The notes below the pieces were generated by a model, which did not search any database, had not been told where the DNA came from, and saw only the letters and a program-made list of their open reading frames with translations. From the NCBI RefSeq assembly GCF_001953885.1, contig NZ_MQUS01000021.1, positions 1-64,000 of the forward strand: 64,000 nucleotides of DNA, written 5' to 3'. Position 1 is the stretch's first letter. The number at the start of each line of letters is the position of its first letter. The position numbers and the translations under genes are program-made. Below, piece after piece: positions 23,582 to 31,891 of this stretch. Source of the DNA: Streptomyces sp. IMTB 2501 (GTDB lineage: Bacteria > Actinomycetota > Actinomycetes > Streptomycetales > Streptomycetaceae).

Positions 23582-24400
23582 ATGGGACGTATGCGACATT
23601 CTCGGACGGTGGCGTGTTCGTCCGCTCTGCTGCTCGCCGCGGCCTGCGTCTTCGCCGCCCCCGCTACGGCCCAAGGGGTTCCTCGGGCGGCGGCCGCGGG
23701 CTATGTGGCCCTCGGTGACTCCTACTCCGCCGGTGTCGGCGCCGGTGACTACCTCCCCGGCCGCAAGAGCTGCAAGCGCAGCAGCCGGGCGTTCCCCGTG
23801 CTGTGGGCCGAGGCGCACGGGGCGACGGCCTTCGCCTTCCCCGCGTGCAACGGCGCCGGGGCCGACGACGTCCTGGCCGGCCAGCTCGGCCCGCTCGGTC
23901 CCGGTACCCGGCTGGTCACGCTCACCGTCGGCGGCAGTGACGCGGGCTTCGCCGCCGTCATGACCAGCTGCGACCTGGGCGGCACCAGCCGCTGCCTGTC
24001 CGCCGTCGCCCGCGCCCTCTCAGCCATGGACGGGCCGCTCGTGCGCAACCTGGACCGGCTCTACTCGGCCATCAGGGACCGGGCGCCCGCCGCCCACGTC
24101 GTGGTGCTCGGCTATCCGCACCTGTACCACCTCAAGGGCGGCTGCGAGGTCGGCCTGCAGGACCGGGCGCGGGCCGCCGTCAACGCCGGTGTGGATCACC
24201 TCGACGCGATGATCGCCCGGCGCGCCGCCGATCACGGGTTCACCTTCGTCGACGTCAGGGCCGACTTCGCCGGCCACGAGATCTGCTCGCGGAGCCCCTG
24301 GATGCGCGGTGTCGACGTGCTGGCCCCCACCGAGTCGTACCACCCGACAGCGCCGGGGCAGGCGCGCGGCTACCTCCCGGCCCTCGACCGGGTCTCCTGA
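23582..24400 (+). CDS. secreted GDSL/SGNH-family esterase
   Basis: This 272-residue hydrolase has a Sec signal peptide (basic start, then VACSSALLLAAACVFAAPATA; cleavage near residue 31). Block I reads ALGDSYSAGVG with the nucleophile serine, and block V reads SYHPTAPGQ with the catalytic histidine. Block III is GGSD where GGND is usual, so an oxyanion-hole asparagine is replaced by serine. The family includes secreted Streptomyces lipases and esterases (SCO1725, Rv0518 types). The start may be ATG 23582 or ATG 23591 (MRHSRT). Paired cysteines suggest extracellular disulfides. Confidence 0.85.
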   Translation: MGRMRHSRTVACSSALLLAAACVFAAPATAQGVPRAAAAGYVALGDSYSAGVGAGDYLPGRKSCKRSSRAFPVLWAEAHGATAFAFPACNGAGADDVLAGQLGPLGPGTRLVTLTVGGSDAGFAAVMTSCDLGGTSRCLSAVARALSAMDGPLVRNLDRLYSAIRDRAPAAHVVVLGYPHLYHLKGGCEVGLQDRARAAVNAGVDHLDAMIARRAADHGFTFVDVRADFAGHEICSRSPWMRGVDVLAPTESYHPTAPGQARGYLPALDRVS

Positions 24401-24450
24401 ACCGGGTCGGCGCGCGCTACGGCAACCACGGCGGGGCCCGCCGGGGCCGG

Positions 24451-24526
24451 TCCGGCGGATCAGGCCGCAGGGCATCCGCGGCACCGGCGTGCCGGCCCCC
24501 GCGCCTGCGGCAGGTTCCGCCGGACA
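24451..24526. terminator. imperfect inverted repeat between convergent genes
   Basis: TCCGGCGGA and CCGCAGG (24451-24471) face their complements at 24505-24526 with five unpaired bases between the two paired blocks. It separates the esterase (plus) and glycosyltransferase (minus) ends and is probably a two-way terminator. Confidence 0.45.
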
Positions 24527-24530
24527 GGTC

Positions 24531-25748
24531 CTACAGCGGCTCCGGGAGCGACGGCGCGCGGACGGCCTCCGCGTGCAGACGGTCGAGCAGCGCCGCGTAG
24601 GCCGCGATCATCCGGGTGCGGCTGAAACGCTCGCGGGCGGCCTCCAGGGCCGGGGCGAGATCCGGGCGGCCCGCGACCGCGGCCGTCCAGGACAGGGCGA
24701 TCGCGCCCGGGTCCGGCGGGGTGACGAAGCCGAGCCCGGTGACGATGGCCGCGCTGTCGCCGACGTCGGTCGTCACCGGGACCGCGCCGCACATCATGCC
24801 CTCGATCAGGCACAGCGGAGCCGCCTCCCCGGAGACCGAGGTCAGAGCGACGACGTCGGCGGCGGCGTACACGGCCGGCATGTCGTGCCGTACGCCGAGC
24901 AGATGCACCCGGTCGGCGAGGCCCGGCGCGTCCGCGAAGGCTTCGGCGAGGTCGGCACGCAGCCCGGAGTTGCCCGGGGTCATCCCGGCCCCGCACATCA
25001 CCACGTGCCCGCCGCCCTCGCGGGCGAGCCAGGCGCGGGCCGCGCGCAGCAGCAGGGGGACGTTCTTCATCGGGGCGTACCGGGCCGCGAAGACGACCAC
25101 GGGCGCCCGGTCGGCGATCCCGAGCGAGGCGCGGAGGGCGAGCCGCACCGCCGGGTCGGGGCGGAACCGGAGCAGGTCGACGCCGTTGGGGATGACGTGC
25201 AGCAGCCGGGCCGGGATGCCGGCGGCCTCGTAGGCGGCCCGCGTGGACTCGGCGCAGCACACGCACGCGGCCACGGTGCCGTCGGCGATGGCGGCCTTCA
25301 GCTCGTCCAGCGCGGGGCCCTGGTTCTCCGGGTCGGAGCGGTGCAGAGCGACCACGACCGGCCGACGGGGCAGGCCGGCCTGGTTCAGCAGGGCCAGCGG
25401 CTGCTCCTTCAGGGAGAGGATCACATCCGCCGCGGCCATCGCCCGCGCGGTTTCGGCCAGCTCGGGCCCGCTGAAAACGTTCGCCGCGAGCGCCCCGTCC
25501 ACCAGGCCCGCGCTGCGGCCGAGCGAGGTGACGCCGATGCCGCCGGCGGTCAGCTCCCGGTAGCAGTGGTCGTCCTGCATGCGCTGCCGGGTGGCCTCGC
25601 GCAGGACCTCGCCATGGATGCTGAGGACGTGGTGGGACTGGCCGCCCTCGGCCAGTCCCCGTACGACGTCGGTGTGCACGATCCGGGCTCCTCCGGAGAA
25701 GAAACCCTCATAGACCGAGAGCACACGCAGCTCGTGTGTCGCGCGCAC
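24531..25748 (-). CDS. GT4-family glycosyltransferase
   Basis: This 405-residue GT-B enzyme transfers a sugar from a nucleotide-sugar donor. The N-terminal acceptor half begins LRVLSVYEGFFSGGARIVH, the usual glycine-rich start. The donor half has LHVIPNGVDLLRFRP, APVVVFAARYAPMKN and the retaining-enzyme E-x7-E motif in SGEAAPLCLIEGMMCGAVPV. No membrane segment is present. There are no linked polysaccharide or glycolipid genes, so the product is unknown. It stands alone, convergent with the esterase. Confidence 0.85.
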   Translation of the reverse strand: MRATHELRVLSVYEGFFSGGARIVHTDVVRGLAEGGQSHHVLSIHGEVLREATRQRMQDDHCYRELTAGGIGVTSLGRSAGLVDGALAANVFSGPELAETARAMAAADVILSLKEQPLALLNQAGLPRRPVVVALHRSDPENQGPALDELKAAIADGTVAACVCCAESTRAAYEAAGIPARLLHVIPNGVDLLRFRPDPAVRLALRASLGIADRAPVVVFAARYAPMKNVPLLLRAARAWLAREGGGHVVMCGAGMTPGNSGLRADLAEAFADAPGLADRVHLLGVRHDMPAVYAAADVVALTSVSGEAAPLCLIEGMMCGAVPVTTDVGDSAAIVTGLGFVTPPDPGAIALSWTAAVAGRPDLAPALEAARERFSRTRMIAAYAALLDRLHAEAVRAPSLPEPL

Positions 25749-25875
25749 ACGACCACCCGCCTTGCATAAATGATCGAGAAGATCGAGCCATCCCCGTGAA
25801 CAGCGGGTTAGCCGATATGAGGCGGTACGGACATTGCGTACGCGTTAACACGAAACGACGCGTATGAAACAGTGA

Positions 25876-27003
25876 CTAACAGAATTCCCCTTCGAGGACG
25901 GGCGCCGCGTCCCCGCTCCAGTCGCCGTTGAAATTGACCGCCACGGAGTGCTGGCCGTCCGGCGTCGTCGCCACCTCCGACGAGGAGCCATGGATGCCGC
26001 CGGTGTGGCCCCAGACGTGGACGCCGCAGGTCAGCGTGGTGTCCATGAGGCCGAGGCCATAGCGGATATTGGGCGCGATCCGCGTGTCGACCGTGGTCTT
26101 CATCTCCTTCAGCTGCTCGGGCGGAAGGAGCTTTCCGCCGAGCAGGGCGCTGTAGAAGCGGTCCAGGTCGGCGGAGTCGGAGATCATCTCGCCGGCGGAG
26201 GAGGCGATGGACGGGTTGAGCGTCGTCACGTCGTACGTGGGGCCGCTCGGGTCGTGGAACTTCGAGTACGCCCGGCTGCTCGGCCGCGGGAGGGTGTCCT
26301 TCGTACCGGGCACGGACGTCGCCGTGAGATGCAGCGGTCCGATGACGCGGCGGGAGATCTCGGCGGCATAGGGGCGGCCGGTCACCTTCTCGATCACCAT
26401 TCCGGCGAGTACGTAGTTGGTGTTGGAGTAGTTCCAGGAGGTGCCCGGCGCGAAGTCCGGCTTGTGCCGCATCGCGACCGCCACCAGGTCGCGCGCGTCG
26501 ACGGTGTCGTAGCGGTGCGCGAAGAAGCCGGCCGGGGTGAAGTACGTGCGCTGGAAACCGGCGTCGGCGAGATAGTTGTAGATGCCGCTGGTGTGGTTCA
26601 GCAGCTGGCGGACGGTGATGTGGCGGCCGTCGTGACCGTGGCCGTGGACGACGCCGGGCAGCCACTTGTCCACGGTGTCGTCCAGGGACAGCCGGCCCTG
26701 TGCCTCCAGCTGGAGCAGGACGGTGGCGACGAAGGTCTTGGTGATGCTGGCGACGCGGTAGCGGTCGGCCGTCGAGCGCGGCCTGCCCGTGCCGAGGTCG
26801 CCCACGCCGGCGGTGGCGGACCAGGTGCCGTGGGCGTCCCTCGCGGTGGCGGTCGCACCGGGCACCCCGGCCGCGACGGCCGCCTCGACCGCCTTGCGGG
26901 TCGCGGCGTGCCCACCGCCCTCCGAGGCGAATGCCGCCGGAGCCGCCAGGGCCGCGGAGACGAGCAGGGCCGTGGCGCCCACCAGAGTCGCGCGTACACG
27001 CAT
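25876..27003 (-). CDS. secreted serine hydrolase, class C beta-lactamase/DD-peptidase family
   Basis: This 375-residue penicillin-binding-fold enzyme has a signal peptide (MRVRATLVGATALLVSAALAAP). The active-site motifs are in order: SITK (SxxK, about residue 88), YSN in SWNYSNTNYV, and HTG in WGHTGGIHG. The family includes Streptomyces R61 DD-carboxypeptidase, class C beta-lactamases and esterases, and the sequence reads like R61. It would act outside the cell, possibly on peptidoglycan stem peptides. I took ATG 27003 with GGGGGAAG rather than an upstream TTG. Confidence 0.87.
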   Translation of the reverse strand: MRVRATLVGATALLVSAALAAPAAFASEGGGHAATRKAVEAAVAAGVPGATATARDAHGTWSATAGVGDLGTGRPRSTADRYRVASITKTFVATVLLQLEAQGRLSLDDTVDKWLPGVVHGHGHDGRHITVRQLLNHTSGIYNYLADAGFQRTYFTPAGFFAHRYDTVDARDLVAVAMRHKPDFAPGTSWNYSNTNYVLAGMVIEKVTGRPYAAEISRRVIGPLHLTATSVPGTKDTLPRPSSRAYSKFHDPSGPTYDVTTLNPSIASSAGEMISDSADLDRFYSALLGGKLLPPEQLKEMKTTVDTRIAPNIRYGLGLMDTTLTCGVHVWGHTGGIHGSSSEVATTPDGQHSVAVNFNGDWSGDAAPVLEGEFC

Positions 27004-27219
27004 GTCTTCCCCCAACCTGTGGTGTTCGTGCGGTCAGGGGAAGAAACCGGCACCGGGTGCGCGAAGGTTGCCTTCTGTTACCTCAGTTGAGTGAATTTCA
27101 GCCCTTCTTCAGTACAAGCTCCGAGGCCGGTCCGGGAGAGGCCGGCGAAGTCGGTGCGGGGCGGGGCGGCGGACTCGATCAGCGTGCTGAACACGGACAC
27201 CGCGGGGTACCGGGCTCGG

Positions 27220-27681
27220 TCATGGAAGGTCTCCTGCGGCGAGACGACCGTTCGCGGGGCGTTCGCGCCACAGACGCAGCGCGATGTCGATCAGCGGCAC
27301 CCGGTTCAGGTCCGGTACGACCGAAAGGTCCTGCCATGCCGCGAGATCGGTGGATCCGCCGACCTCGTAACGGAGTTCGCCGCCGACGACCTCTCCCGCG
27401 TAGACGAGGCGCAGGCCGTGGTGGTCGGTACGGCGGCCGACGCGGGGGTGGCCGACCAGCCGGAGGGAGTCGACACCGAGGAGACCGGTCACCTCGATCC
27501 GGTAACCGGTCTCCTCGGCGACCTCACGGCGGACGGTGTCGTACGGGTCCTCGCCGTGGTCCATGCCGCCACCGGGCAGCACCCACTCGGGAGTTCCGTC
27601 GGGCCCCGGTGAACGGGCCAGCAGGATCTGTTCGTCGCGGACACACACGGCGTAGGCCGCCACCCTCAACTTGCGCTGCAT
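27220..27681 (-). CDS. Nudix hydrolase
   Basis: This 153-residue pyrophosphohydrolase has a complete Nudix box: GGMDHGEDPYDTVRREVAEE followed by TGY, about residues 38-60, holding the metal-binding REVAEE. The substrate is unknown; many Streptomyces members clean up nucleotide or coenzyme diphosphates. It lies nine bases downstream of the PNPOx-like gene and is the last gene of a likely three-gene operon with the VOC protein. Confidence 0.9.
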   Translation of the reverse strand: MQRKLRVAAYAVCVRDEQILLARSPGPDGTPEWVLPGGGMDHGEDPYDTVRREVAEETGYRIEVTGLLGVDSLRLVGHPRVGRRTDHHGLRLVYAGEVVGGELRYEVGGSTDLAAWQDLSVVPDLNRVPLIDIALRLWRERPANGRLAAGDLP

Positions 27682-27690
27682 CGACCGACG

Positions 27691-28662
27691 TTAACCGCTG
27701 GGGTTGGCCGGTGAATACTCCGGCGCGGACCAGCGCAGGGGGAGGGCGGCCGGGGTCAGGACTGCCTGGGTGAGCGCGAAGCGGACCGTGCGGTCGCCTC
27801 CGGCGGTGACGTCGGTGTGCGCCTCGCCCGTGAGCTGGAGGGTGTCGCCGGTGGTCCAGTCGAGGAAGAGCAGACCGGCGCGGGGATCGGTACGCAGGTT
27901 GCCGAGGGTGAGGAACATGGCGTTGCCGGGGTAGTCCGGCCAGGTGAGTTCGCGCGGTGACGTGACCCTGACGAAGCCGGGGTTACCGCCCCGGTGGCTG
28001 ACGTCGGCTCCGCCGGGGTGGACCGTGGCCAGGAAGAAGGTGTCGGCGGACCGGATGAACTCCCTTTCGCGCGGCCCGAGTTCGGTGAGGAGGCGGGGGG
28101 TGCCGGGCGTGCGGTCGGTGACCGTTTCGTACGACTCTCTGCGCTGGATGTACCGGGGGCAGTTGGAGAAGACCTGGTCCGCCTCTATGGCAAAGCCGCG
28201 GGGTGTCGGCCTGAGCCGGCCGTTGAGGCGCATGCGGCGGCGGGTGCGGGGATCCAGGGCGATGGCGCCTACGTGGGTGCCGGGGGTTTTCAGCGCCACT
28301 GCGAGGGGGCCGCTCAGGCCGTCGGCCGGGTGCGGGCTGCCGTCGGCTGCTCGCGCAGTTCCCCGCGCCCTTCGAGGTCGGCTGTCCGACCGCCCACCAG
28401 ATTCATGCCCGGCATCAGTGACGACGGAAATCCGCCTTGGACCCGTGGCCCGGACGAAACCGGGTGTGCCCGTGAGCGATGAGGTCCACACCCTCCCCGT
28501 CTCCGGGTCCGCCGCGCCCACCATCAGCAGCGGCTGCAGTTCGAGGAAGGCCGCCGCGATCGGCTTGATGCCCTGACCCAGGGAGCGGCCCACGTGCTCG
28601 GCGCGGTCGCGCACGCCCAGCAGTTCCTGCACGGCGAGCGAGCCCGCGTGATAGGTGCCCAT
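27691..28662 (-). CDS. pyridoxamine-phosphate-oxidase-fold (flavin/deazaflavin) protein with an in-frame insert
   Basis: This 323-residue protein belongs to the PNPOx-like split-barrel superfamily, whose members bind FMN, F420 or haem. The second half has FFLATVHPGGADVSHRGG, TWPDYPGNAMFLTLGN and RAGLLFLDW, the usual barrel strands. The N-terminal half is a helical lead-in (SLGQGIKPIAAAFLELQP). Residues ~84-113 are an Arg-rich, low-complexity insert between ISVVTD and DGLSGPLAVALKTPG, where I would expect a short loop. That DNA (28324-28413) resembles a non-coding Streptomyces repeat. The VOC gene ends two bases before its start. Confidence 0.75.
   Translation of the reverse strand: MGTYHAGSLAVQELLGVRDRAEHVGRSLGQGIKPIAAAFLELQPLLMVGAADPETGRVWTSSLTGTPGFVRATGPRRISVVTDAGHESGGRSDSRPRRARGTARAADGSPHPADGLSGPLAVALKTPGTHVGAIALDPRTRRRMRLNGRLRPTPRGFAIEADQVFSNCPRYIQRRESYETVTDRTPGTPRLLTELGPREREFIRSADTFFLATVHPGGADVSHRGGNPGFVRVTSPRELTWPDYPGNAMFLTLGNLRTDPRAGLLFLDWTTGDTLQLTGEAHTDVTAGGDRTVRFALTQAVLTPAALPLRWSAPEYSPANPSG
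28324..28413. repeat. in-frame insert of an intergenic-type repeat inside the PNPOx-like gene
   Basis: The core, GCTCGCGCAGTTCCCCGCGC (28349-28368), matches from memory a GC-rich motif found in many Streptomyces intergenic regions. Ninety bases (30 codons) are added without breaking the frame. The target protein segment is a surface loop in the split-barrel fold. Confidence 0.5.
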
Positions 28663-28664
28663 GG

Positions 28665-29111
28665 CTAGAAGAATCCGCAGGTCGGGGCGTCCGCGTGAGG
28701 GGCCGGGGCGCCCTCGGGACCGAGCGGGGCGGAGATCTCCAGGCGGATGCCGTCGGGGTCGTGGAAGAAGATCCCGCCCGATGTCCCGCCCTCGCGGTGG
28801 GCGACCACACCTTCATGGGCGAACTCCACTCCGGCGGCCCGCAGCGCGGTCTCGTACTCCCGGACGCGGTCGATCGAGTCGACCGTGAAGGCGAGGTGGT
28901 GCAGTCCGGGCCGGCCGCTGTCGTACGACCCCCGCGCCTGCTGCCAGAGGGTGACGAGCGGGGCGCCGCCGGTCTCCCCCAGCATCGCCCAGCGCTGGTC
29001 GTCCTCCTTGCCCTCGGCGAGCACGACGAAGCCGAGGAGGTCGCGGTAGAGGGCGAGCGAGCGGTCGAGGTCGGTGACGTTCAGGCCTGCGTGCGCGATG
29101 CGCGGAGCCAT
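28665..29111 (-). CDS. VOC-family (glyoxalase/dioxygenase-fold) protein
   Basis: This 148-residue single-domain VOC protein has two beta-alpha-beta-beta-beta units. The metal-ligand positions are the histidine in IAHAGLNVTDLDRS, the histidines of PGLHHLAFTV, and glutamate in DPDGIRLEISA. Enzymes of this fold include glyoxalase I, ring-cleavage dioxygenases and antibiotic-binding proteins. It heads the operon VOC-PNPOx-Nudix and is divergent from the CGNR regulator, with an AGGTTA repeat region between them. That pairing suggests control by CGNR, perhaps in response to a small aromatic or electrophile. Confidence 0.85.
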   Translation of the reverse strand: MAPRIAHAGLNVTDLDRSLALYRDLLGFVVLAEGKEDDQRWAMLGETGGAPLVTLWQQARGSYDSGRPGLHHLAFTVDSIDRVREYETALRAAGVEFAHEGVVAHREGGTSGGIFFHDPDGIRLEISAPLGPEGAPAPHADAPTCGFF

Positions 29112-29133
29112 GGTGTGTTCTCCTTCGAAGTAC

Positions 29134-29163
29134 CTAACCTACCTCATGAGGTTAAGAGGTTAG
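29134..29163. promoter_or_regulatory. nested palindromes between VOC operon and CGNR gene
   Basis: CTAACCT (29134-29140) is mirrored by AGGTTAG (29157-29163), and inside them ACCTCATGAGGT (29141-29152) is a perfect 12-bp palindrome. A further AGGTTA starts at 29149. It lies in the 111-bp divergent spacer and would cover both promoters. It is a likely regulator-binding site. Confidence 0.55.
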
Positions 29164-29222
29164 ACATAAGAATGTCAACCGGTGACGTACGCTTTAGTGG
29201 TTAGCCAGAGAAGGAGAGCCCG

Positions 29223-29765
29223 ATGTCCGCCGTCCGCGATCCCCGCCCGCTCACCGGTGAGCCCCTCGCGCTCGACCTGCTCAACACCCGGTGGAACCGG
29301 GAAGGCGTCACCCAGGACCTGCTCGTCGACACCGACGGGCTTGCGGTGTGGCTCACGAGCAACGGACTGACCGGCGCCCACCCGGCCGACGCGGAGGTAC
29401 TGCGTCATCTGCGCGAGGCACGTGAGGCGCTCGCGGCCGCGGTACACGGGTCACCGCGGGTGGCGGCGCCGCTCGTGGACGCCGTACTGGCGCACGGGCG
29501 GATCCGGGCCCGATTGACCGCCGACGGTCCCGCCGAGGAGCCGGAGTTCGCCGATCCGGCCTGGGGTCCGGCCTGGCTCGCCGCCCGGGACTATCTGGAC
29601 CTGCTCGGCCGGGCCCCGGAGCGGATCCGCGTCTGCTCCGGCGGCGGCTGCATCCTGCACTTCTTCGACACGTCCCGGAACGGCACCCGCCGCTGGTGCT
29701 CGATGGCCGCGTGCGGCAACCGCGCGAAGGCGTCCCGGCATTACGCGCGCTCGAAGGAGAGTTGA
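29223..29765 (+). CDS. CGNR zinc-finger transcriptional regulator (ABATE domain)
   Basis: This 180-residue protein has an N-terminal ABATE (putative ligand-binding, stress-associated) domain and a C-terminal CGNR zinc finger. The finger reads CSGGGCILHFFDTSRNGTRRW then CSMAACGNRAKASRHYAR, with four cysteines binding zinc and the CGNR box contacting DNA. GGAGAG precedes the ATG. It is divergent from the VOC operon, which it probably controls through the palindromes between them. A repeat element follows the stop. Confidence 0.9.
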   Translation: MSAVRDPRPLTGEPLALDLLNTRWNREGVTQDLLVDTDGLAVWLTSNGLTGAHPADAEVLRHLREAREALAAAVHGSPRVAAPLVDAVLAHGRIRARLTADGPAEEPEFADPAWGPAWLAARDYLDLLGRAPERIRVCSGGGCILHFFDTSRNGTRRWCSMAACGNRAKASRHYARSKES

Positions 29766-29874
29766 CCCGTGGGGCGGACATGAGGATCGAGAAGGCCACG
29801 CCGCAGCCCGGAGCGGCTCGCCCGGGTGGGGGCGGGTGAGGGGCGGGTGCCGGATGGGGCCCGCCCTTCTGCCT

Positions 29875-30044
29875 GGTGCCCCGGCAGGCAACGTTTGCCC
29901 GTAGGGGAGCGGCGTCCGGTGCGTGCTCCAGGTGTGCCGGCCGGAGGCCGTACCCGATGGGCTGGGCGTACGTGGGCTTTCGGCCGGTGCGGCGAGAGGG
30001 CGTGCCGGGCGTCGCGACGGGGCGAACGTTGCCTGTCGGGGTAC
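29875..30044. repeat. palindromic dispersed repeat, copy B
   Basis: The left arm begins GGTGCCCCGGCAGGCAACG (29875), and the right arm ends CAACG-type complement TGCCTGTCGGGGTACT near 30044. These are the arms of copy A (2789-2869), but the middle is about 100 bp longer and contains its own GC-rich inverted parts. The right end runs into the TAG stop of the anti-sigma gene (minus strand). It again lies between convergent genes. Confidence 0.65.
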
Positions 30045-30973
30045 TAGGGGGAGCCGCCGGGGGCGCAGGTCGTATGCCGGGACTGGGGCAACGCCTCGGT
30101 GATCCATGCCCGGTTGACGGCGACACGGGCGTCTCCCACGGCCCAGAGGCTCGCGTTCCGCCGGCCCGCACCGACCGTGACGAGCACATGCTGTCCCGTG
30201 CGCGGGGGCGGTTGCGCGCCACCGGCCAGCTGGAAGGTGACCTCCGCCGGGCCGTGGGCGGGTTTGTAGGAGCGGGTCACGGTGAGGGTGATCCGGCTCC
30301 AGAGGGGCGACTTCTCCGGCTCCACCTTCGCCACCCTGCCCTCGACGACCAGCCGGGAGCAGGCGAGTTCGCGTGCGAGGCCGGCCGACGGTCCGGTCTC
30401 CGCCCCGGAAGCCTTGCCATTCCTGTCGGCGGCACTCGCGGCCCCGCTGTCGTCGACCGAGCCGGCGGAGTGCGTCACCATCCAGCCGAACCCGACGGCC
30501 AGCACGAAGGCTGCGGCACCGGCGAGCGATCCGAGCGCGATGCGCAGCGCGCGGCGGGGGCCGGTGGGGCGGCCGGGGCGTGGGGGACGTGGGGGGCGGG
30601 CGGTACCTGCGGGGCGGCGGCCGGCGCCGAGGGGACGGCGGGGTGGCCGAGGGGGCGGGACGGGCCGTGCGGGCTCACCCGGTGCCAGTGCCTCCGGCGC
30701 CGGGCGCGCTTCCTTGTCCGCCGCCTCCCTGTCCACCGGCTTGCTGTCTGCCGGATCCCCGGCCAACGCCTCCGCCAGCCAAGCCAGTTCATCCTTCAGC
30801 AGTACCACATCGGCTTCGGCAGCCCGGTGTTCGGCGAGGAAAGCGGGATCCCGGCGGGCCTCCTCCGGCAACGGTTCCCCGGTGATCGCGGCCATCAGCG
30901 CGTCCATGCCGTCGTACTCCCCGGCATTCCCCGCGCCTGCGGCCCCCTGCGTACCCCCTTGCCCGGCGGTCAC
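30044..30973 (-). CDS. membrane anti-sigma-type protein paired with an ECF sigma factor
   Basis: This 309-residue protein starts one base after the stop of the sigma gene. GTG 30973 is preceded by GAGGTGG. Order of parts: a helical N-terminal cytoplasmic part (about residues 20-70, DALMAAITGEPLPEEARRDP), a long Pro/Arg linker, one membrane helix (SLAGAAAFVLAVGFGWMVTH, about 155-175) and an extracellular C-domain of ~110 residues (ELACSRLVVEGRVAKVEPEK onwards). No zinc HxxxCxxC motif is seen. Position and layout suggest an anti-sigma factor that holds the sigma factor at the membrane; the outside domain may sense the envelope. The stop lies in a repeat. Confidence 0.7.
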   Translation of the reverse strand: MTAGQGGTQGAAGAGNAGEYDGMDALMAAITGEPLPEEARRDPAFLAEHRAAEADVVLLKDELAWLAEALAGDPADSKPVDREAADKEARPAPEALAPGEPARPVPPPRPPRRPLGAGRRPAGTARPPRPPRPGRPTGPRRALRIALGSLAGAAAFVLAVGFGWMVTHSAGSVDDSGAASAADRNGKASGAETGPSAGLARELACSRLVVEGRVAKVEPEKSPLWSRITLTVTRSYKPAHGPAEVTFQLAGGAQPPPRTGQHVLVTVGAGRRNASLWAVGDARVAVNRAWITEALPQSRHTTCAPGGSP

Positions 30974-30974
30974 G

Positions 30975-31550
30975 TCACACCACCTCGTCCTCGTGCAGGC
31001 GGTCACGCAGGGCGCGGACCGCCGTGTGCAACCTGCTCTTGACCGTGCCCTCGGGGATGCCCAGTTCCTCGGCGATGGCCCGCACGGGCAGGTCGGCGAA
31101 GAAGCGCAGGACGAGCACCTGCCGCTGGGCGGCGGGCAGCTCGTCCAGGCCCCGGGCGACGGCGAGGGAACGCAGGCTGGTCTCCTCGCCGGACGGGTGC
31201 GCGGGCTCCCGCAGCGCGGCCAGCCGCTCCCCCAGCCGGTCCTGGCGGCGCTTGGCCCGGTGCCAGTCCATGGCGAGGTGGGAGGCGACCACCGCCGCCC
31301 AGGCCGACACGTCCCGCGGTGCCTCCTGCCCGCTCGCGGTCCGCTCCAGCAGTCGCAGCCGGACCTGCTGCACCCCGTCCGGCAGGTCCGACTGCGGCAC
31401 CCCGCCGAGCGCGAGCACCGCCCGCACCCGGCGTTCCTGGGCCGCGTCCAGCGGGTCGTCACCGACATGGTCCGTACGGTCCGCCTCGTCCGTGCGGTCC
31501 GTGTCCGCGACATACGCCCCCTGGTCGCGGCGCGTCCCTCCGCGCAGCAC
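30975..31550 (-). CDS. ECF-type RNA polymerase sigma factor
   Basis: This 191-residue sigma-70 family protein has region 2 around residues 40-105 (DGVQQVRLRLLER, VVASHLAMDWHRAKRRQDR) and region 4 near 135-185 (ELPAAQRQVLVLRFFADLP, then the HTH RAIAEELGIPEGTVKSRLH). It directs RNA polymerase to a small regulon. It starts at GTG 31550 with GGAGGGGG about eight bases upstream. The partner anti-sigma follows immediately. A perfect palindrome (31591-31607) lies 40 bp upstream. Confidence 0.87.
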   Translation of the reverse strand: MLRGGTRRDQGAYVADTDRTDEADRTDHVGDDPLDAAQERRVRAVLALGGVPQSDLPDGVQQVRLRLLERTASGQEAPRDVSAWAAVVASHLAMDWHRAKRRQDRLGERLAALREPAHPSGEETSLRSLAVARGLDELPAAQRQVLVLRFFADLPVRAIAEELGIPEGTVKSRLHTAVRALRDRLHEDEVV

Positions 31551-31891
31551 GAGCCACCCCCTCCGCGTCTGCCCCTACGACGCGGCGGCGGGCCGAAACG
31601 TTCGGCCGGGAGCGGCGGTCCGCAGAGGCGTACGTCACACCGCCGTGTGGCCGGGGTCCGTACGGGCAGGGTCGGGACAGCACAGCTTGCGGCGCGGGCC
31701 CCCGGCCGAGGGAATTCCTCCAGCTCAGCGGGGTGAACAGCGCAGGTGTGGAACCGCCGGCCGGGGAAGACGTATCCCACACCTTGGGCACGTTCCGCAA
31801 AGAATTGGACAGGCGGACCGGGGTCGGCCGCATGATGGAAACGCCCCGGTCATGCGCCTGGTCATGGAAGAGACACAAAGAGGGAGTCACT
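31551..31891. other. divergent spacer between sigma factor and asd
   Basis: This 341-bp spacer has no gene I can support. It holds a perfect inverted repeat, GGCCGAA-ACG-TTCGGCC (31591-31607), near the sigma gene, and TTGGAC at 31804 as a possible -35 for asd. A GAGGGAG ribosome site precedes the asd GTG. Confidence 0.4.

Noticed and set aside
24451..24531. The motif TCCGGCGGATCAGG here recurs at 37428-37448 and, inverted, near 24517; it might be an insertion-sequence end.
   Set aside because: No transposase, target duplication or second matching end is present. Both places are gene ends, so terminator stems with similar composition are more likely.
27091..27612. A plus-strand frame across the Nudix gene and its downstream spacer.
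   Set aside because: It lies antisense to a complete Nudix gene and shows no domain or ribosome site.
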